This document shows positions 15,478 through 23,945 of a stretch of DNA of 34,055 bases, in pieces. Positions within the stretch are counted from its first letter, which is position 1. Each line of letters opens with the position of its first letter. This DNA comes from BOG-1184 sp964651515 (GTDB taxonomy: Bacteria > Fibrobacterota > Chitinivibrionia > Chitinivibrionales > Chitinispirillaceae): contig CAZYYB010000024.1 of NCBI GenBank assembly GCA_964651515.1, positions 1 through 34,055 on the forward strand. The letters are read 5' to 3'. The notes below the pieces were generated by a model, which saw only the letters and a program-made list of their open reading frames with translations, did no database searches and was not told the origin of the DNA. The translations under genes and the position numbers were made by a program.

Positions 15478-16308
15478 ATGGTCAATATCTTCACGTACCT
15501 TGATTATCGCGATTTTCTTCGGGATTACTATCTAGATAAAAAAAAGAACAGTCCGTTCTTTTCATACCGGTTTATCGGTAACCATGTCGACATGGATTCG
15601 AGCTTTATCGTAAAAGTGCTTCACGGCGATCGCCACATAGCCATAAAAAAAATCAATCTTTTCGCAAAATTATTGAAACTCAGCAAGGATGAGGCAGCAT
15701 ATTTCGAAATGCTGGTTTATTTCGCGAAAGCCAAAACTGATCAACAGCGCAAGCTCTTTTTCGATAAACTGTTTACCTGTTCGCCGGTTAGCGCCAGAAA
15801 GCTTGATATCGGTCAGTATGAATTTTTCCGTAAATGGTACTATTCCGCCGTCTGGTCGATAATCAACTGCATTCCCTTCGCCGGGGATTACCGATCCCTC
15901 GCTGCCCAGTGCATGCCTGCCATTTCTCCGAATGAAGCGAAACGTGCGGTTAACCTGCTCGAATCACTCGGCGTTATCGCACGGGAAAACGACGGCCGTT
16001 ATCACACGACGACGACAAATCTGACGACAGGCCAAAACTGGCACTCATTCGTGGTTGAAAATTACCAACGCGAAATGATCAGGCTGGCAGGCGAAGCGAT
16101 TCAACGCTTCCCCAAGCAGGAACGGGAAATCTCTACGGTAACGATGTGTGTTGATGAGAAAACCATGCCCGAAATTCAGGCATATGTGCAGCAATTCCGT
16201 ACATCCTTGATCAAACTGGCAAACAGCCGTGGAGAGAACGGCGGACGGGTATTTCAACTAAATATCCAGGTGTTTCCTTTAAGCGCTCCTGACAGGGAGA
16301 ATTCATGA
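15478..16308 (+). CDS. TIGR02147/DUF4423 family protein, probable DNA-binding regulator
   Basis: A 276-residue protein of the TIGR02147 family, first described as a large paralogous family in Fibrobacter succinogenes. The N-terminus (NIFTYLDYRDFLRDYY, then a helical region with FSYRFIGNHVDMDSSFIVKVLHG) resembles a helix-turn-helix that selects serine/glycine-like positions of Xre-type domains; the middle has the LSKDEAAYFEMLVYFAKAKT block that defines the family. A second winged-helix-like part (about 150-190, SPNEAKRAVNLLESLGVI) follows. The frame is open from 15442, but the ATG at 15478 has GGAG at six bases and matches the family start. The stop overlaps the lipoprotein ATG (ATGA). Regulatory function is inferred from fold; no target is known. 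Confidence 0.85.
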   Translation: MVNIFTYLDYRDFLRDYYLDKKKNSPFFSYRFIGNHVDMDSSFIVKVLHGDRHIAIKKINLFAKLLKLSKDEAAYFEMLVYFAKAKTDQQRKLFFDKLFTCSPVSARKLDIGQYEFFRKWYYSAVWSIINCIPFAGDYRSLAAQCMPAISPNEAKRAVNLLESLGVIARENDGRYHTTTTNLTTGQNWHSFVVENYQREMIRLAGEAIQRFPKQEREISTVTMCVDEKTMPEIQAYVQQFRTSLIKLANSRGENGGRVFQLNIQVFPLSAPDRENS

Positions 16309-17945
16309 ATACCTTGATACGCATACTAGCGGCTTCACTTGTCTCTATGCTTTTTATCATTGCAAAATGTTCAAATGTGAATCCCGCCGGCGGCGGAACT
16401 ATTGAAACCACCAACGGTTTCATAAAGGGCCGGGTCGTGGACCTCCGTGGTAATCCTGCGCCCTATGCCCAAGTTACCCTGCTCCCTGAAAATTATAATC
16501 CGCTCATTGATACGGTTCCTTTCGCAATCGAAACCGCCGATTGTTCCGGCAATTACGCTTTCCGGAATCTTATTGATGGCAGTTATAATATTCAGGTATT
16601 GAAATTGGACGATAGGACCAGATCACTTATCTGCGGCATTAAGGTTTGCAAAGACACCGTCATCGCTCCGACGGCCGCGCTGAACAAAACCGGTGTAGTC
16701 GCCGTAACTCTCCCCGACTGCACCACCATGCGGTTCTCCTATATATACGTCCCCGGAACGACTATTTTCACTTTTCTTACACGCACCGGCGGCACGGCAT
16801 TTCTCGATTCGGTCCCGGCAGGTTCACTGCCGTTAATATCCTGCTCATCAATCAATACGACGACATCAACCGCGATCAGGTATAATGTCGCGGTAATATC
16901 AGGCGATACTTCCAAAGTTTTGAATCCATCGTGGGCTTATGCATGCAAACTGGTTCTTAATACTTCAGCGACCGGAGCGAAGGTAACCTCCACCATTCGG
17001 AACTTTCCGGTTCTGGTGAGGCTGACCAGCTCTAATTTCAGCTTCGTCGAGGCGCGTGCCGGCGGTGCGGATTGCCGATTTACAAAAAGAAACAATACTT
17101 CGCTGCCGTTTGAGGTTGAACGCTGGGATTCTACGGACGGCCAAGCGGAAGTATGGGTACGCATCGATACGGTCTACGGCAATAACGATTCGCAGTCGAT
17201 CATCATGTACTGGGGCAATCCCACGGCAATGAGCGCCTCGAACAGCGGTGCCGTCTTCGATACTGCTGCAGGGTTTCAGGGTGTGTGGCATTTGGCCCAA
17301 GGCGGTACCGATACGGCTCGCGATGCGACGTATAACCATTTCAACGGGGTTCCTTATCGCATGTCGGCAAATTCCACGGTGCCGGGAATTATAGGCACGT
17401 GTCAGCAATTCGATGGCGATTCGGGTTTTTTCGATATTACCGGCACCGCTTCGGGAAAACTGAATTTTCCGGAAAATGGCCTTTATACCGTATCAGCCTG
17501 GGTATATCTGGATACTCTTGATGCGCTTAACCATGCAATCGTTGCCAAAGGCAACCAGCAATATGCCCTGAAAGTGTACACCACAAAGAAATGGGAATTT
17601 TTTGAATACGAAACGCAACCTCTCGGCTACGACCAGACGGCAAGCCCCGCATCGGCAAATGCCTGGACTCATCTTGCCGGAGTGCGCAACAACGGAAAAC
17701 AATACCTTTATATCAATGGTGCGTGCGTTGATAGCGCCGACACGTTCATCACCTCCGGCCATCAGCGTTACACCGGCTACGATGTGACAATAGGAAAACT
17801 TACCGAATATTCCACCGGTGTCGTTTATTCCTTCAAGGGTAAAATCGACGAAGCCCGGATATCGAATGTGGCCTGTAGTGCGGATTGGATCAAACTTTGT
17901 TACATGAACCAGAAGAATCCGGATGCGCTGACGGTTTTCAAATAG
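16305..17945 (+). CDS. Surface lipoprotein-like protein with carboxypeptidase-regulatory, DUF2341 and LamG domains
   Basis: A 546-residue exported protein. A hydrophobic N-terminus ends at Cys22, a probable lipid attachment site, although the residue before it is Lys (IIAKC), unusual for a lipobox. About residues 40-117 form a carboxypeptidase-regulatory-like beta domain (GRVVDLRGNPAPYAQVTL). About 208-310 form DUF2341, with SFVEARAGGADCRFTK and IIMYWGNPTA. About 325-546 form a LamG/concanavalin-like domain (GVWHLAQGG, QQFDGDSGFFDI, YTVSAWVYL, GKIDEARISN), a fold that binds carbohydrate or protein ligands. It overlaps the regulator-like gene by 4 nt and precedes a GH2 glycosidase. A polysaccharide-contacting or sensing role is inference. 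Confidence 0.85.
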   Translation: MNTLIRILAASLVSMLFIIAKCSNVNPAGGGTIETTNGFIKGRVVDLRGNPAPYAQVTLLPENYNPLIDTVPFAIETADCSGNYAFRNLIDGSYNIQVLKLDDRTRSLICGIKVCKDTVIAPTAALNKTGVVAVTLPDCTTMRFSYIYVPGTTIFTFLTRTGGTAFLDSVPAGSLPLISCSSINTTTSTAIRYNVAVISGDTSKVLNPSWAYACKLVLNTSATGAKVTSTIRNFPVLVRLTSSNFSFVEARAGGADCRFTKRNNTSLPFEVERWDSTDGQAEVWVRIDTVYGNNDSQSIIMYWGNPTAMSASNSGAVFDTAAGFQGVWHLAQGGTDTARDATYNHFNGVPYRMSANSTVPGIIGTCQQFDGDSGFFDITGTASGKLNFPENGLYTVSAWVYLDTLDALNHAIVAKGNQQYALKVYTTKKWEFFEYETQPLGYDQTASPASANAWTHLAGVRNNGKQYLYINGACVDSADTFITSGHQRYTGYDVTIGKLTEYSTGVVYSFKGKIDEARISNVACSADWIKLCYMNQKNPDALTVFK

Positions 17946-18034
17946 GCATGGAGGATGGTTCAATGTCTTTTAGCAATACTAACCGCTGTTTCCGGCAGGG
18001 TTTTTACCACACACCTTTCGTAAAGGAGAACACC

Positions 18035-20422
18035 ATGCGGATAAGAGGATTGGTTCACATAATCAGTGCGGTTTTACTGATCAGCGGTGCCTTTGCAGCG
18101 GACTGGGCTCAATTTACCCCGCCGAGGGTACGGACGGTTTTAAATCTGAACACAAGCTGGAAATTCATGAAACAAAATCTTACCGGCGCGCAGGCCACGA
18201 ACTACAGCGATGCCTCATGGTCGTCGATCAATCTGCCCCATTCATTCGATATCCCCTATTTCAGGGCATCGAAAGCTGTCCCGCCCTATGTCGGATGGTA
18301 TCGCAGACATGTTACGATCGCCCAGGCTTCTTTAACCGCGCACAAACGGTTTTCCCTGGAGTTTGGCGGTTCCTTTATCGTGACTACCGTATATGTAAAT
18401 GGAGACTCCGTGGGACAACACTGCGGCGGATACACCGGGTTTGCTTATGATATCACGCAATATCTTGCGGCCGGCGACAACGTTATTGCAGTCAAAGTGG
18501 ACGGTTCCTGGCAGCACGTGGTTGCCCCGCGGTCGGGCGAGCACATTTTTATCGGTGGCATCTACCGGGATGTCTCGCTGGTGGTGACCGAACCGATCCA
18601 TGTCGCGTGGTATGGGACTTTTGTCACAACCCCCACGGTCAGTACATCCTCTGCAGTCATCAAGGTCAAAACCGAAGTAGTAAGTGCGGATTCCCTATCG
18701 GATACCTGCACCGTTGAAAATATTGTGGTAGATGCCGACGGAAACACTGTGGCCACGATGCAGTCGACCCAGAAGGTAACCGCCAATGCGACCGACACCT
18801 TTGTACAAATCAGCTCGCCTGTTGCATCACCGAATCTTTGGAGCCCTTCTTCACCTTACTTATATGCAGTGTATACCGAGGTATATAAAGGATCACAACT
18901 TGTCGACAACTATGAATCTCCGCTCGGTATCCGGTCGGTTAAATGGACAACGGACAGCGGCCTTTTTCTTAATGGCAAGCATATATGGCTTCACGGCGCG
19001 GATGCCCACCAAGACCATGCCGGATGGGGTGATGCAACGACCAGAACCGGTTGTGCGCGCGATGTGAAACTTATTAATAAGTGCGGAATGAATTTTATCC
19101 GCGGCAGCCATTATCCCCATAATCCGGCGTTTGCCGACGAATGCGATAGTCTCGGTATCTGTTTCTGGTCGGAAATGTGCTTCTGGTCTTCCGGCGCTTC
19201 CAGCACCGATACAACCATGTGGGAAATGAACTGCATTCCGAACACGGCTGCGGAGCAGCAAACTTTCGACAGTAATGTTATCACACAACTGAGAGAGATG
19301 GTAAAGATCAATCGCAATCATCCGAGCATTGTCATTTGGAGCATGTGCAATGAAGTCTTTTTTCCCACCGGCGGCTCCCAGGATACCCTGAAAAAAGGAC
19401 TGCTTGAAAAAATGGTTGCGGTATGCCATCAGCAAGATTCGACTCGCCTGGCTGCCATCGGCGGCGCACAGCGCAGCGGCTATGACTTATGCGGCGATGC
19501 GGCCGGATTCAACGGCGACGGCGCCACGCTTTATATTTCTCCCGCAATGCCGAATATGGTTACCGAATACGGCAGCTGCCAGGAAGATCGGCCGGGTACC
19601 TATACTGCCTGTTGGGGCAGCAGTTTACAAACAGCTGACGACTCGGCGGTAGAGTATCCCTGGCGGTCCGGCATCTCTCTGTGGTGCGCGTTTCACCATG
19701 GCAGTAACGCGAACATGGGCAACATGGGAATACTCGATCATGCACGCCTCCCGCTTGAGGGATGGTACTATTATCGGCAAAAAAATCTCGGTATTGCGTC
19801 GCCCACCTGGCCGTCGGCGGGAACCGCTGCTAAACTCGCCATTTTCGCCGACCGGGACACAATAACCGATGACGGTAAAAGCGATGTGCAGTTAACGGTC
19901 CAGGTTCAGGATGCCGCCGGCAACTGGCTCTCAAATACGCCGAACATCAGCCTGACCGATAACAGCGGGCTCGGTATTTTCCCGAGCGCAAATGCCGGCG
20001 GCACCAGCATCACCTTTACCGGCAATGCTCTGGAAGAAGGGGTTCGAAACGGCCTGTGCGCCATCGAGTACCGCTCCTACAACGCAGGCACTGCAACCAT
20101 TACGGCATCATCAACCGGTCTTGCCGGCGCGACCCAGACTATTGTAATCAATCATGTTGCCGATTCCTCCATCGTTTATCTGACGACCGGAGTGAAGGGA
20201 AGGCCGGTGTATGCATCGACCGGAAAACTTACCCGGCAAGTGCGTTTTTTCGGGAACAGCCTTATCGTTCCCCCGGAGATGCACGGCCGGATCTGTTCGG
20301 TCGATATTTATTCGCTGCAAGGTAAACTTGTAAAGGAACTTGAATTAAAAGGGGGCGATGCCGTGATTAAGCTGAAAAACATCGCCGACAATTCAATGAT
20401 TGCCCGATTTTCCACCCGCTAA
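18035..20422 (+). CDS. Secreted glycoside hydrolase family 2 (beta-galactosidase/glucuronidase-like)
   Basis: A 795-residue exported glycosidase. The signal peptide ends near AFA (residues 19-21). Next come the GH2 jelly-roll sugar-binding domain (about 33-190, with LPHSFDIPYF and FIGGIYRDVSLVV), an Ig-like domain (190-300) and the TIM barrel (300-640). The acid/base is Glu440 in WSMCNE and the nucleophile is Glu511 in NMVTEYG. About 655-735 form a further Ig-like domain, and the last 60 residues resemble the C-terminal domains of exported Fibrobacterota/Bacteroidota proteins (VDIYSLQGKLVKEL). The frame is open from 17885, but the ATG at 18035 has an AAAGGAG site and starts the signal peptide. 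The sugar released cannot be deduced. It probably acts outside the cell together with the flanking lipoprotein and barrel genes. Confidence 0.92.
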   Translation: MRIRGLVHIISAVLLISGAFAADWAQFTPPRVRTVLNLNTSWKFMKQNLTGAQATNYSDASWSSINLPHSFDIPYFRASKAVPPYVGWYRRHVTIAQASLTAHKRFSLEFGGSFIVTTVYVNGDSVGQHCGGYTGFAYDITQYLAAGDNVIAVKVDGSWQHVVAPRSGEHIFIGGIYRDVSLVVTEPIHVAWYGTFVTTPTVSTSSAVIKVKTEVVSADSLSDTCTVENIVVDADGNTVATMQSTQKVTANATDTFVQISSPVASPNLWSPSSPYLYAVYTEVYKGSQLVDNYESPLGIRSVKWTTDSGLFLNGKHIWLHGADAHQDHAGWGDATTRTGCARDVKLINKCGMNFIRGSHYPHNPAFADECDSLGICFWSEMCFWSSGASSTDTTMWEMNCIPNTAAEQQTFDSNVITQLREMVKINRNHPSIVIWSMCNEVFFPTGGSQDTLKKGLLEKMVAVCHQQDSTRLAAIGGAQRSGYDLCGDAAGFNGDGATLYISPAMPNMVTEYGSCQEDRPGTYTACWGSSLQTADDSAVEYPWRSGISLWCAFHHGSNANMGNMGILDHARLPLEGWYYYRQKNLGIASPTWPSAGTAAKLAIFADRDTITDDGKSDVQLTVQVQDAAGNWLSNTPNISLTDNSGLGIFPSANAGGTSITFTGNALEEGVRNGLCAIEYRSYNAGTATITASSTGLAGATQTIVINHVADSSIVYLTTGVKGRPVYASTGKLTRQVRFFGNSLIVPPEMHGRICSVDIYSLQGKLVKELELKGGDAVIKLKNIADNSMIARFSTR

Positions 20423-20488
20423 TGTTCACTATTGTGCCGTTCAGTGAGCCCGGCACGCATTTGCCAACATTACAAGGAGTTTTTTGAG

Positions 20489-21862
20489 ATGAACATTGCA
20501 AAAACCCTGGGGGCTGTTCTATTTGCGGCCTGCTTGTCAACAAACTCTTCCGCGGAACTACTCGCAGGAGACCACGACAGCGTTACTATTTCCGGGTTCG
20601 GTGCCTTTCAGGCAGGACAACTTGAGCGCGGTTATTATCTTCCATCGCAGGCAAGTTACTCGGCACTGGTTTCCCATCGTTGGGACGAGTCGCTCATGTC
20701 GCGTCTCTGTGCCACCGTCCAAATCGGCTCATCTTTGAAGATTAATTTGGGCACTGAATACGATTACGATTTCAATGTTTTTTATCCGGAAGCAGGGTGG
20801 GAGTTTTCCGTTCCGCTTTACAACTATTACGGCAACATGATCATTCACCGGGCCGATATGGAATACGATATGTTTTCATCGCGAAATACCTCGGTTATGA
20901 TCCAGCTGGGGTATTTCCCGTTCAAATACAATCCACAGGCGACCAATCTGGGTGAGTACCTTTTCCGATCCGAAATCTATCCGAATATGATTGTCAATGA
21001 GTTTGAATTTCCCGAAACCCGTCTCCTTGGTATTAATCTGGAAGCCGCGACCCGGGGGGAAATTTCCGGGATCGGGATTCCTTTCCATATCCGCCAGGAT
21101 ATAATTGTGACAAGCGAGACCACGTACCCTCCCCAGGACTTATCACTTGCCTACTTGTCAAATGCAGATTTTTTCCATGATGCGTTCGAACTCGGCGCAG
21201 GCATTGAAGCTGAAAGACTTCTTTCGGTGGATCCCCTCAGAACGACTCCTCACATTGCCTCCGATACCATCTCTGTCAACCAGGTAACCGGAGACAGCTC
21301 TTTTTATACCTTTGCGGGCACCAAGATAATGGCCCGGACATGCTTTGATCCCAAGAAAGTACTACCGATGCCCTTTCTAGGAAAAGAGGATCTGAAAATT
21401 TACGGAGAGTATGCGATTCTCGGCCTCAAGGATTATCCGCGTTATTATAATAACATTTCGGAGCGTATGCCCGTGATGTTCGGATTTGATATCCCGACTT
21501 TTAAATTTCTGGATGTTCTTGCTTTTGAGGCTGAATATTACACCAGTCCCTATTTTGGGAATAATTCACAGACGCTTTATGACGGTTATGACTATCCCGT
21601 GCCCATTCCGGATCCCAATTGGACCGATGAAGAATATAACACCGACCATGGCCTGGTAACAACGACCGCCCACCGCTGGAAATGGTCCCTTTACGGCAGC
21701 AAGGCATTCGGCAAAAATTTCCGGATTGTTGCGCAGGCCGCACGCGACCATTCGAGGTTTCAGACCTCTTTGTACGATCAGCCATATTATTTATTCGATG
21801 GCGATGTGACGGTGGGCGCAAAAGATTGGTACTATCTCTTCCGCGCCGTTTGGAGTTTTTAA
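20489..21862 (+). CDS. Outer-membrane beta-barrel protein, possible porin
   Basis: A 457-residue exported protein. The signal peptide has a likely cut after SSA near residue 22. The mature sequence is rich in aromatic residues and alternating strands (for example GTEYDYDFNVFYPEAGWEF) and ends with AVWSF, the C-terminal Phe of outer-membrane barrels. I do not recognise a family. The size would fit a barrel of 16-18 strands. The ATG at 20489 has AAGGAG nine bases upstream; the frame opens at 20432. It lies 66 nt after the GH2 gene on the same strand, so sugar uptake is plausible but not shown. Confidence 0.72.
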   Translation: MNIAKTLGAVLFAACLSTNSSAELLAGDHDSVTISGFGAFQAGQLERGYYLPSQASYSALVSHRWDESLMSRLCATVQIGSSLKINLGTEYDYDFNVFYPEAGWEFSVPLYNYYGNMIIHRADMEYDMFSSRNTSVMIQLGYFPFKYNPQATNLGEYLFRSEIYPNMIVNEFEFPETRLLGINLEAATRGEISGIGIPFHIRQDIIVTSETTYPPQDLSLAYLSNADFFHDAFELGAGIEAERLLSVDPLRTTPHIASDTISVNQVTGDSSFYTFAGTKIMARTCFDPKKVLPMPFLGKEDLKIYGEYAILGLKDYPRYYNNISERMPVMFGFDIPTFKFLDVLAFEAEYYTSPYFGNNSQTLYDGYDYPVPIPDPNWTDEEYNTDHGLVTTTAHRWKWSLYGSKAFGKNFRIVAQAARDHSRFQTSLYDQPYYLFDGDVTVGAKDWYYLFRAVWSF

Positions 21863-22085
21863 AGCATGGTTTTACGACTGTCCCAGGTCACAAGATCGCT
21901 TCAAAGCCGGAAAACGCAAAAAGAGCGTTTGTTCTGCATGTCCTGGAATCTTCAAAACTGATGTTGAAAGGAACCGAAGATGAACCGGAGCGATGGGGCG
22001 AATAACGGCTGGCTCCGTCCTCATAAACCAGCGAACGGGAAATCGTGGGTCTTTTTGCCAGACTAATCCCCCCCGGCAATGTACC

Positions 22086-23129
22086 TCACTCCCCCGCCTC
22101 CCGCGGCGCGACCTCGGTTTCCACCATCTGCGACCTCCGCACGATTTTAATCTTTATCGGCTTATCGATCGAAAGCTGGGAGAGCCGGAAGAAGATATCA
22201 TCCATGTTCTGCACCACGGTATCATTGACGGCCACGACCAGGTCGCCGATATGGATGTCCGCCCCGGACGCCGGGCTGCCCCGCTCGACCCCCATGATCT
22301 CACAGGCCGATGCCTGGTGCAGGTCATGAAAGCGCGCCATTCGGCGGCTGAGCGGCCGGGTCTGCCCGAAGATGCCCAGGTAGAGCCGGCGGACTTTACC
22401 GGAGGTCAAAAGCTGCGGCACCACCCAGCGCGCGGTCGTCGCCGGGACGGCAAAGCCGATCCCCTGCGCGGCCGCGATGATCGCGGTGTTGACGCCGATC
22501 ACCTTGCCGCGGGAGTTGAGCAGCGGGCCGCCCGAGTTGCCCGGATTGAGCGGCGCGGTGTGCTGGATGATATCGGCGATGAGGCGGCCGTTCTGTGCGC
22601 GCAGGGCCCGGCCGAGTGCGCTGACCACGCCGCTCGATACCGTGGACTGGAACCCGAGGGGATTGCCCATGGCGATGACGAGCTGCCCGACCTGGAGGTC
22701 CGGCGGGTCCATGAGCGCGGCATAGGATAGTCCCGACAGCGGCACGCGGATGAGGGCGAGGTCGGTCGCGGCGTCCAGCCCGATGGGCTTCGCTTCGAGG
22801 GTATCGCCTTCGGTAAAGGTCACCTCGATGCCGTGCGCGTCGGCGACCACATGGTAGTTCGTCAGGATATAGCCGTCCGGCGCAATGACGAACCCGGAGC
22901 CGGCGCCGTAGGGCTCCAGGGCGTTCGAGCCGTTGCGCTTCTTCACCGCGATGCTCACCACCGCGGGACCGATGGCCCGCACCACGCCGACCACCGCGCG
23001 GGAGTAGGCGTCGAGGAGGTCGGCATCGGCGGCATTGCCGCCGTTTGGACCGTTGTGGCCGGTCTCTCCGGGGCGTGCGGCCGATTCATCGCTTATGTTG
23101 AGGAGTCGTTCGAAGGGGGTGGGTTCCAT
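22086..23129 (-). CDS. HtrA/DegP-like serine protease with PDZ domain, no visible export signal
   Basis: A 347-residue trypsin-like protease of the HtrA family. The catalytic triad is His93 (TNYHVV), Asp123 (ATDLALIRV) and Ser199 (NPGNSGGPL), all intact. A single PDZ domain covers about 245-340 (GVERGSPASGADIHIGDLVVAVND). In place of a signal peptide or membrane anchor, the first 50 residues are hydrophilic and start MEPTPFERL. The ATG at 23129 has a GGAG site and there is no hydrophobic extension in frame, so the protein looks cytoplasmic or is exported another way. HtrA proteins degrade or refold damaged proteins. It is convergent with the beta-barrel gene. Confidence 0.92.
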   Translation of the reverse strand: MEPTPFERLLNISDESAARPGETGHNGPNGGNAADADLLDAYSRAVVGVVRAIGPAVVSIAVKKRNGSNALEPYGAGSGFVIAPDGYILTNYHVVADAHGIEVTFTEGDTLEAKPIGLDAATDLALIRVPLSGLSYAALMDPPDLQVGQLVIAMGNPLGFQSTVSSGVVSALGRALRAQNGRLIADIIQHTAPLNPGNSGGPLLNSRGKVIGVNTAIIAAAQGIGFAVPATTARWVVPQLLTSGKVRRLYLGIFGQTRPLSRRMARFHDLHQASACEIMGVERGSPASGADIHIGDLVVAVNDTVVQNMDDIFFRLSQLSIDKPIKIKIVRRSQMVETEVAPREAGE

Positions 23130-23205
23130 GGGTCTCCTGACCGGATTCGATTAAGTAAAGGTACCGGGAAAAAATATCACTACCGGATACTCCGGATGCT
23201 CTGGT

Positions 23206-23256
23206 GGGGACACCGCTACGCGGTTTCCCCTGGTTGGAGCCGCGAAGCGCGTCTCC
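23206..23256. repeat. Two adjacent GC-rich hairpins
   Basis: 23206-23230 forms an 11-bp stem with one mismatch around a TAC loop. 23236-23256 (GGAG…CTCC around CGCG-AAG-CGCG) forms a second, shorter one. The first resembles the core of 6304-6359, and the second the units at 15123-15140 and 15189-15208. The surrounding 274 nt before the GmhB-like gene hold no other recognisable feature. Confidence 0.6.
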
Positions 23257-23403
23257 ATAAAAATAAGTACGGCAACGTCAATGCCGCGCGCATGCCCGGT
23301 TCAATCCCGCCCTTTATTGTATTTTCTTACCTATTATTAAGGGATCGAACCGTCCCGCAAAGCCGATTTCGCCCCCGAATCCACCATACACCGAGCGACC
23401 CGC

Positions 23404-23928
23404 ATGGCAGACGTTACTCACAAGGCCCTCTTCCTCGACCGCGACGGCATCATCAACGAGGATACCGCCTACCCGCACAGGCCCGAACAGATCCGCTTCA
23501 ACGAGGCGGTGTTCCCGCTCTGCCGGAAGGCGGCGGAGCGGGGCTACCTCCTCGTCGTCATCACCAACCAGGCGGGCGTCGCCAAGGGGATGTTCGGCGA
23601 GGATGAGGTCCGTGCGCTTCACGAATGGATGGGCGAAGAGTTCGCGGCGCGGGGAATCGCGATCGCGCGATTCTACTACTGCCCGCACCATCCGGACGCG
23701 CGCGTCGAGGCCTATCGCCTCTCCTGCGCCTGCCGGAAGCCGAAAAGCGGCATGGTCGAGCGGGCGGTGAAGGAGCTCGGCATCGATGTTTCGAAGTCGC
23801 TCGTGGTCGGGGACAAACCGTCGGACCGGATTGCGCTCCAGGGCCTGCGGAGCGTCATCGTCAAGAGCGGCTATACGGGGGATGACTTTGACGTTGCGGA
23901 GTTGGCGGGCGTCGTAAACTACCTGTAA
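23404..23928 (+). CDS. gmhB: GmhB-like HAD phosphatase (heptose 1,7-bisphosphate 7-phosphatase)
   Basis: A 174-residue phosphatase of the HAD superfamily. The catalytic pair is Asp12 and Asp14 (LFLDRDGIINED), ITNQAGVA is the second motif, and GDKPSD near the C-terminus is the last acidic motif. The zinc loop (CPHHP with Cys93, then CAC at 108-110) is diagnostic of the GmhB subfamily, which removes the 7-phosphate of D-glycero-D-manno-heptose 1,7-bisphosphate. The other GmhB copy is fused to HddC at 29084-30394, so the window has two. This one sits alone next to the YfhO-like gene and could serve a different heptose pool or a different phosphorylated substrate. The start codon has only a weak ribosome-binding site. 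Confidence 0.85.
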   Translation: MADVTHKALFLDRDGIINEDTAYPHRPEQIRFNEAVFPLCRKAAERGYLLVVITNQAGVAKGMFGEDEVRALHEWMGEEFAARGIAIARFYYCPHHPDARVEAYRLSCACRKPKSGMVERAVKELGIDVSKSLVVGDKPSDRIALQGLRSVIVKSGYTGDDFDVAELAGVVNYL

Positions 23929-23945
23929 TAAATGAATCGGGGGGA

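Noticed and set aside
21912..21930. AAACGC/GCGTTT hairpin as terminator of the GH2-barrel genes
   Set aside because: Only 6 bp and not followed by a T run.
21867..21962. 31-codon ORF after the outer-membrane barrel gene
   Set aside because: No ribosome-binding site, no family, very short; treated as chance.
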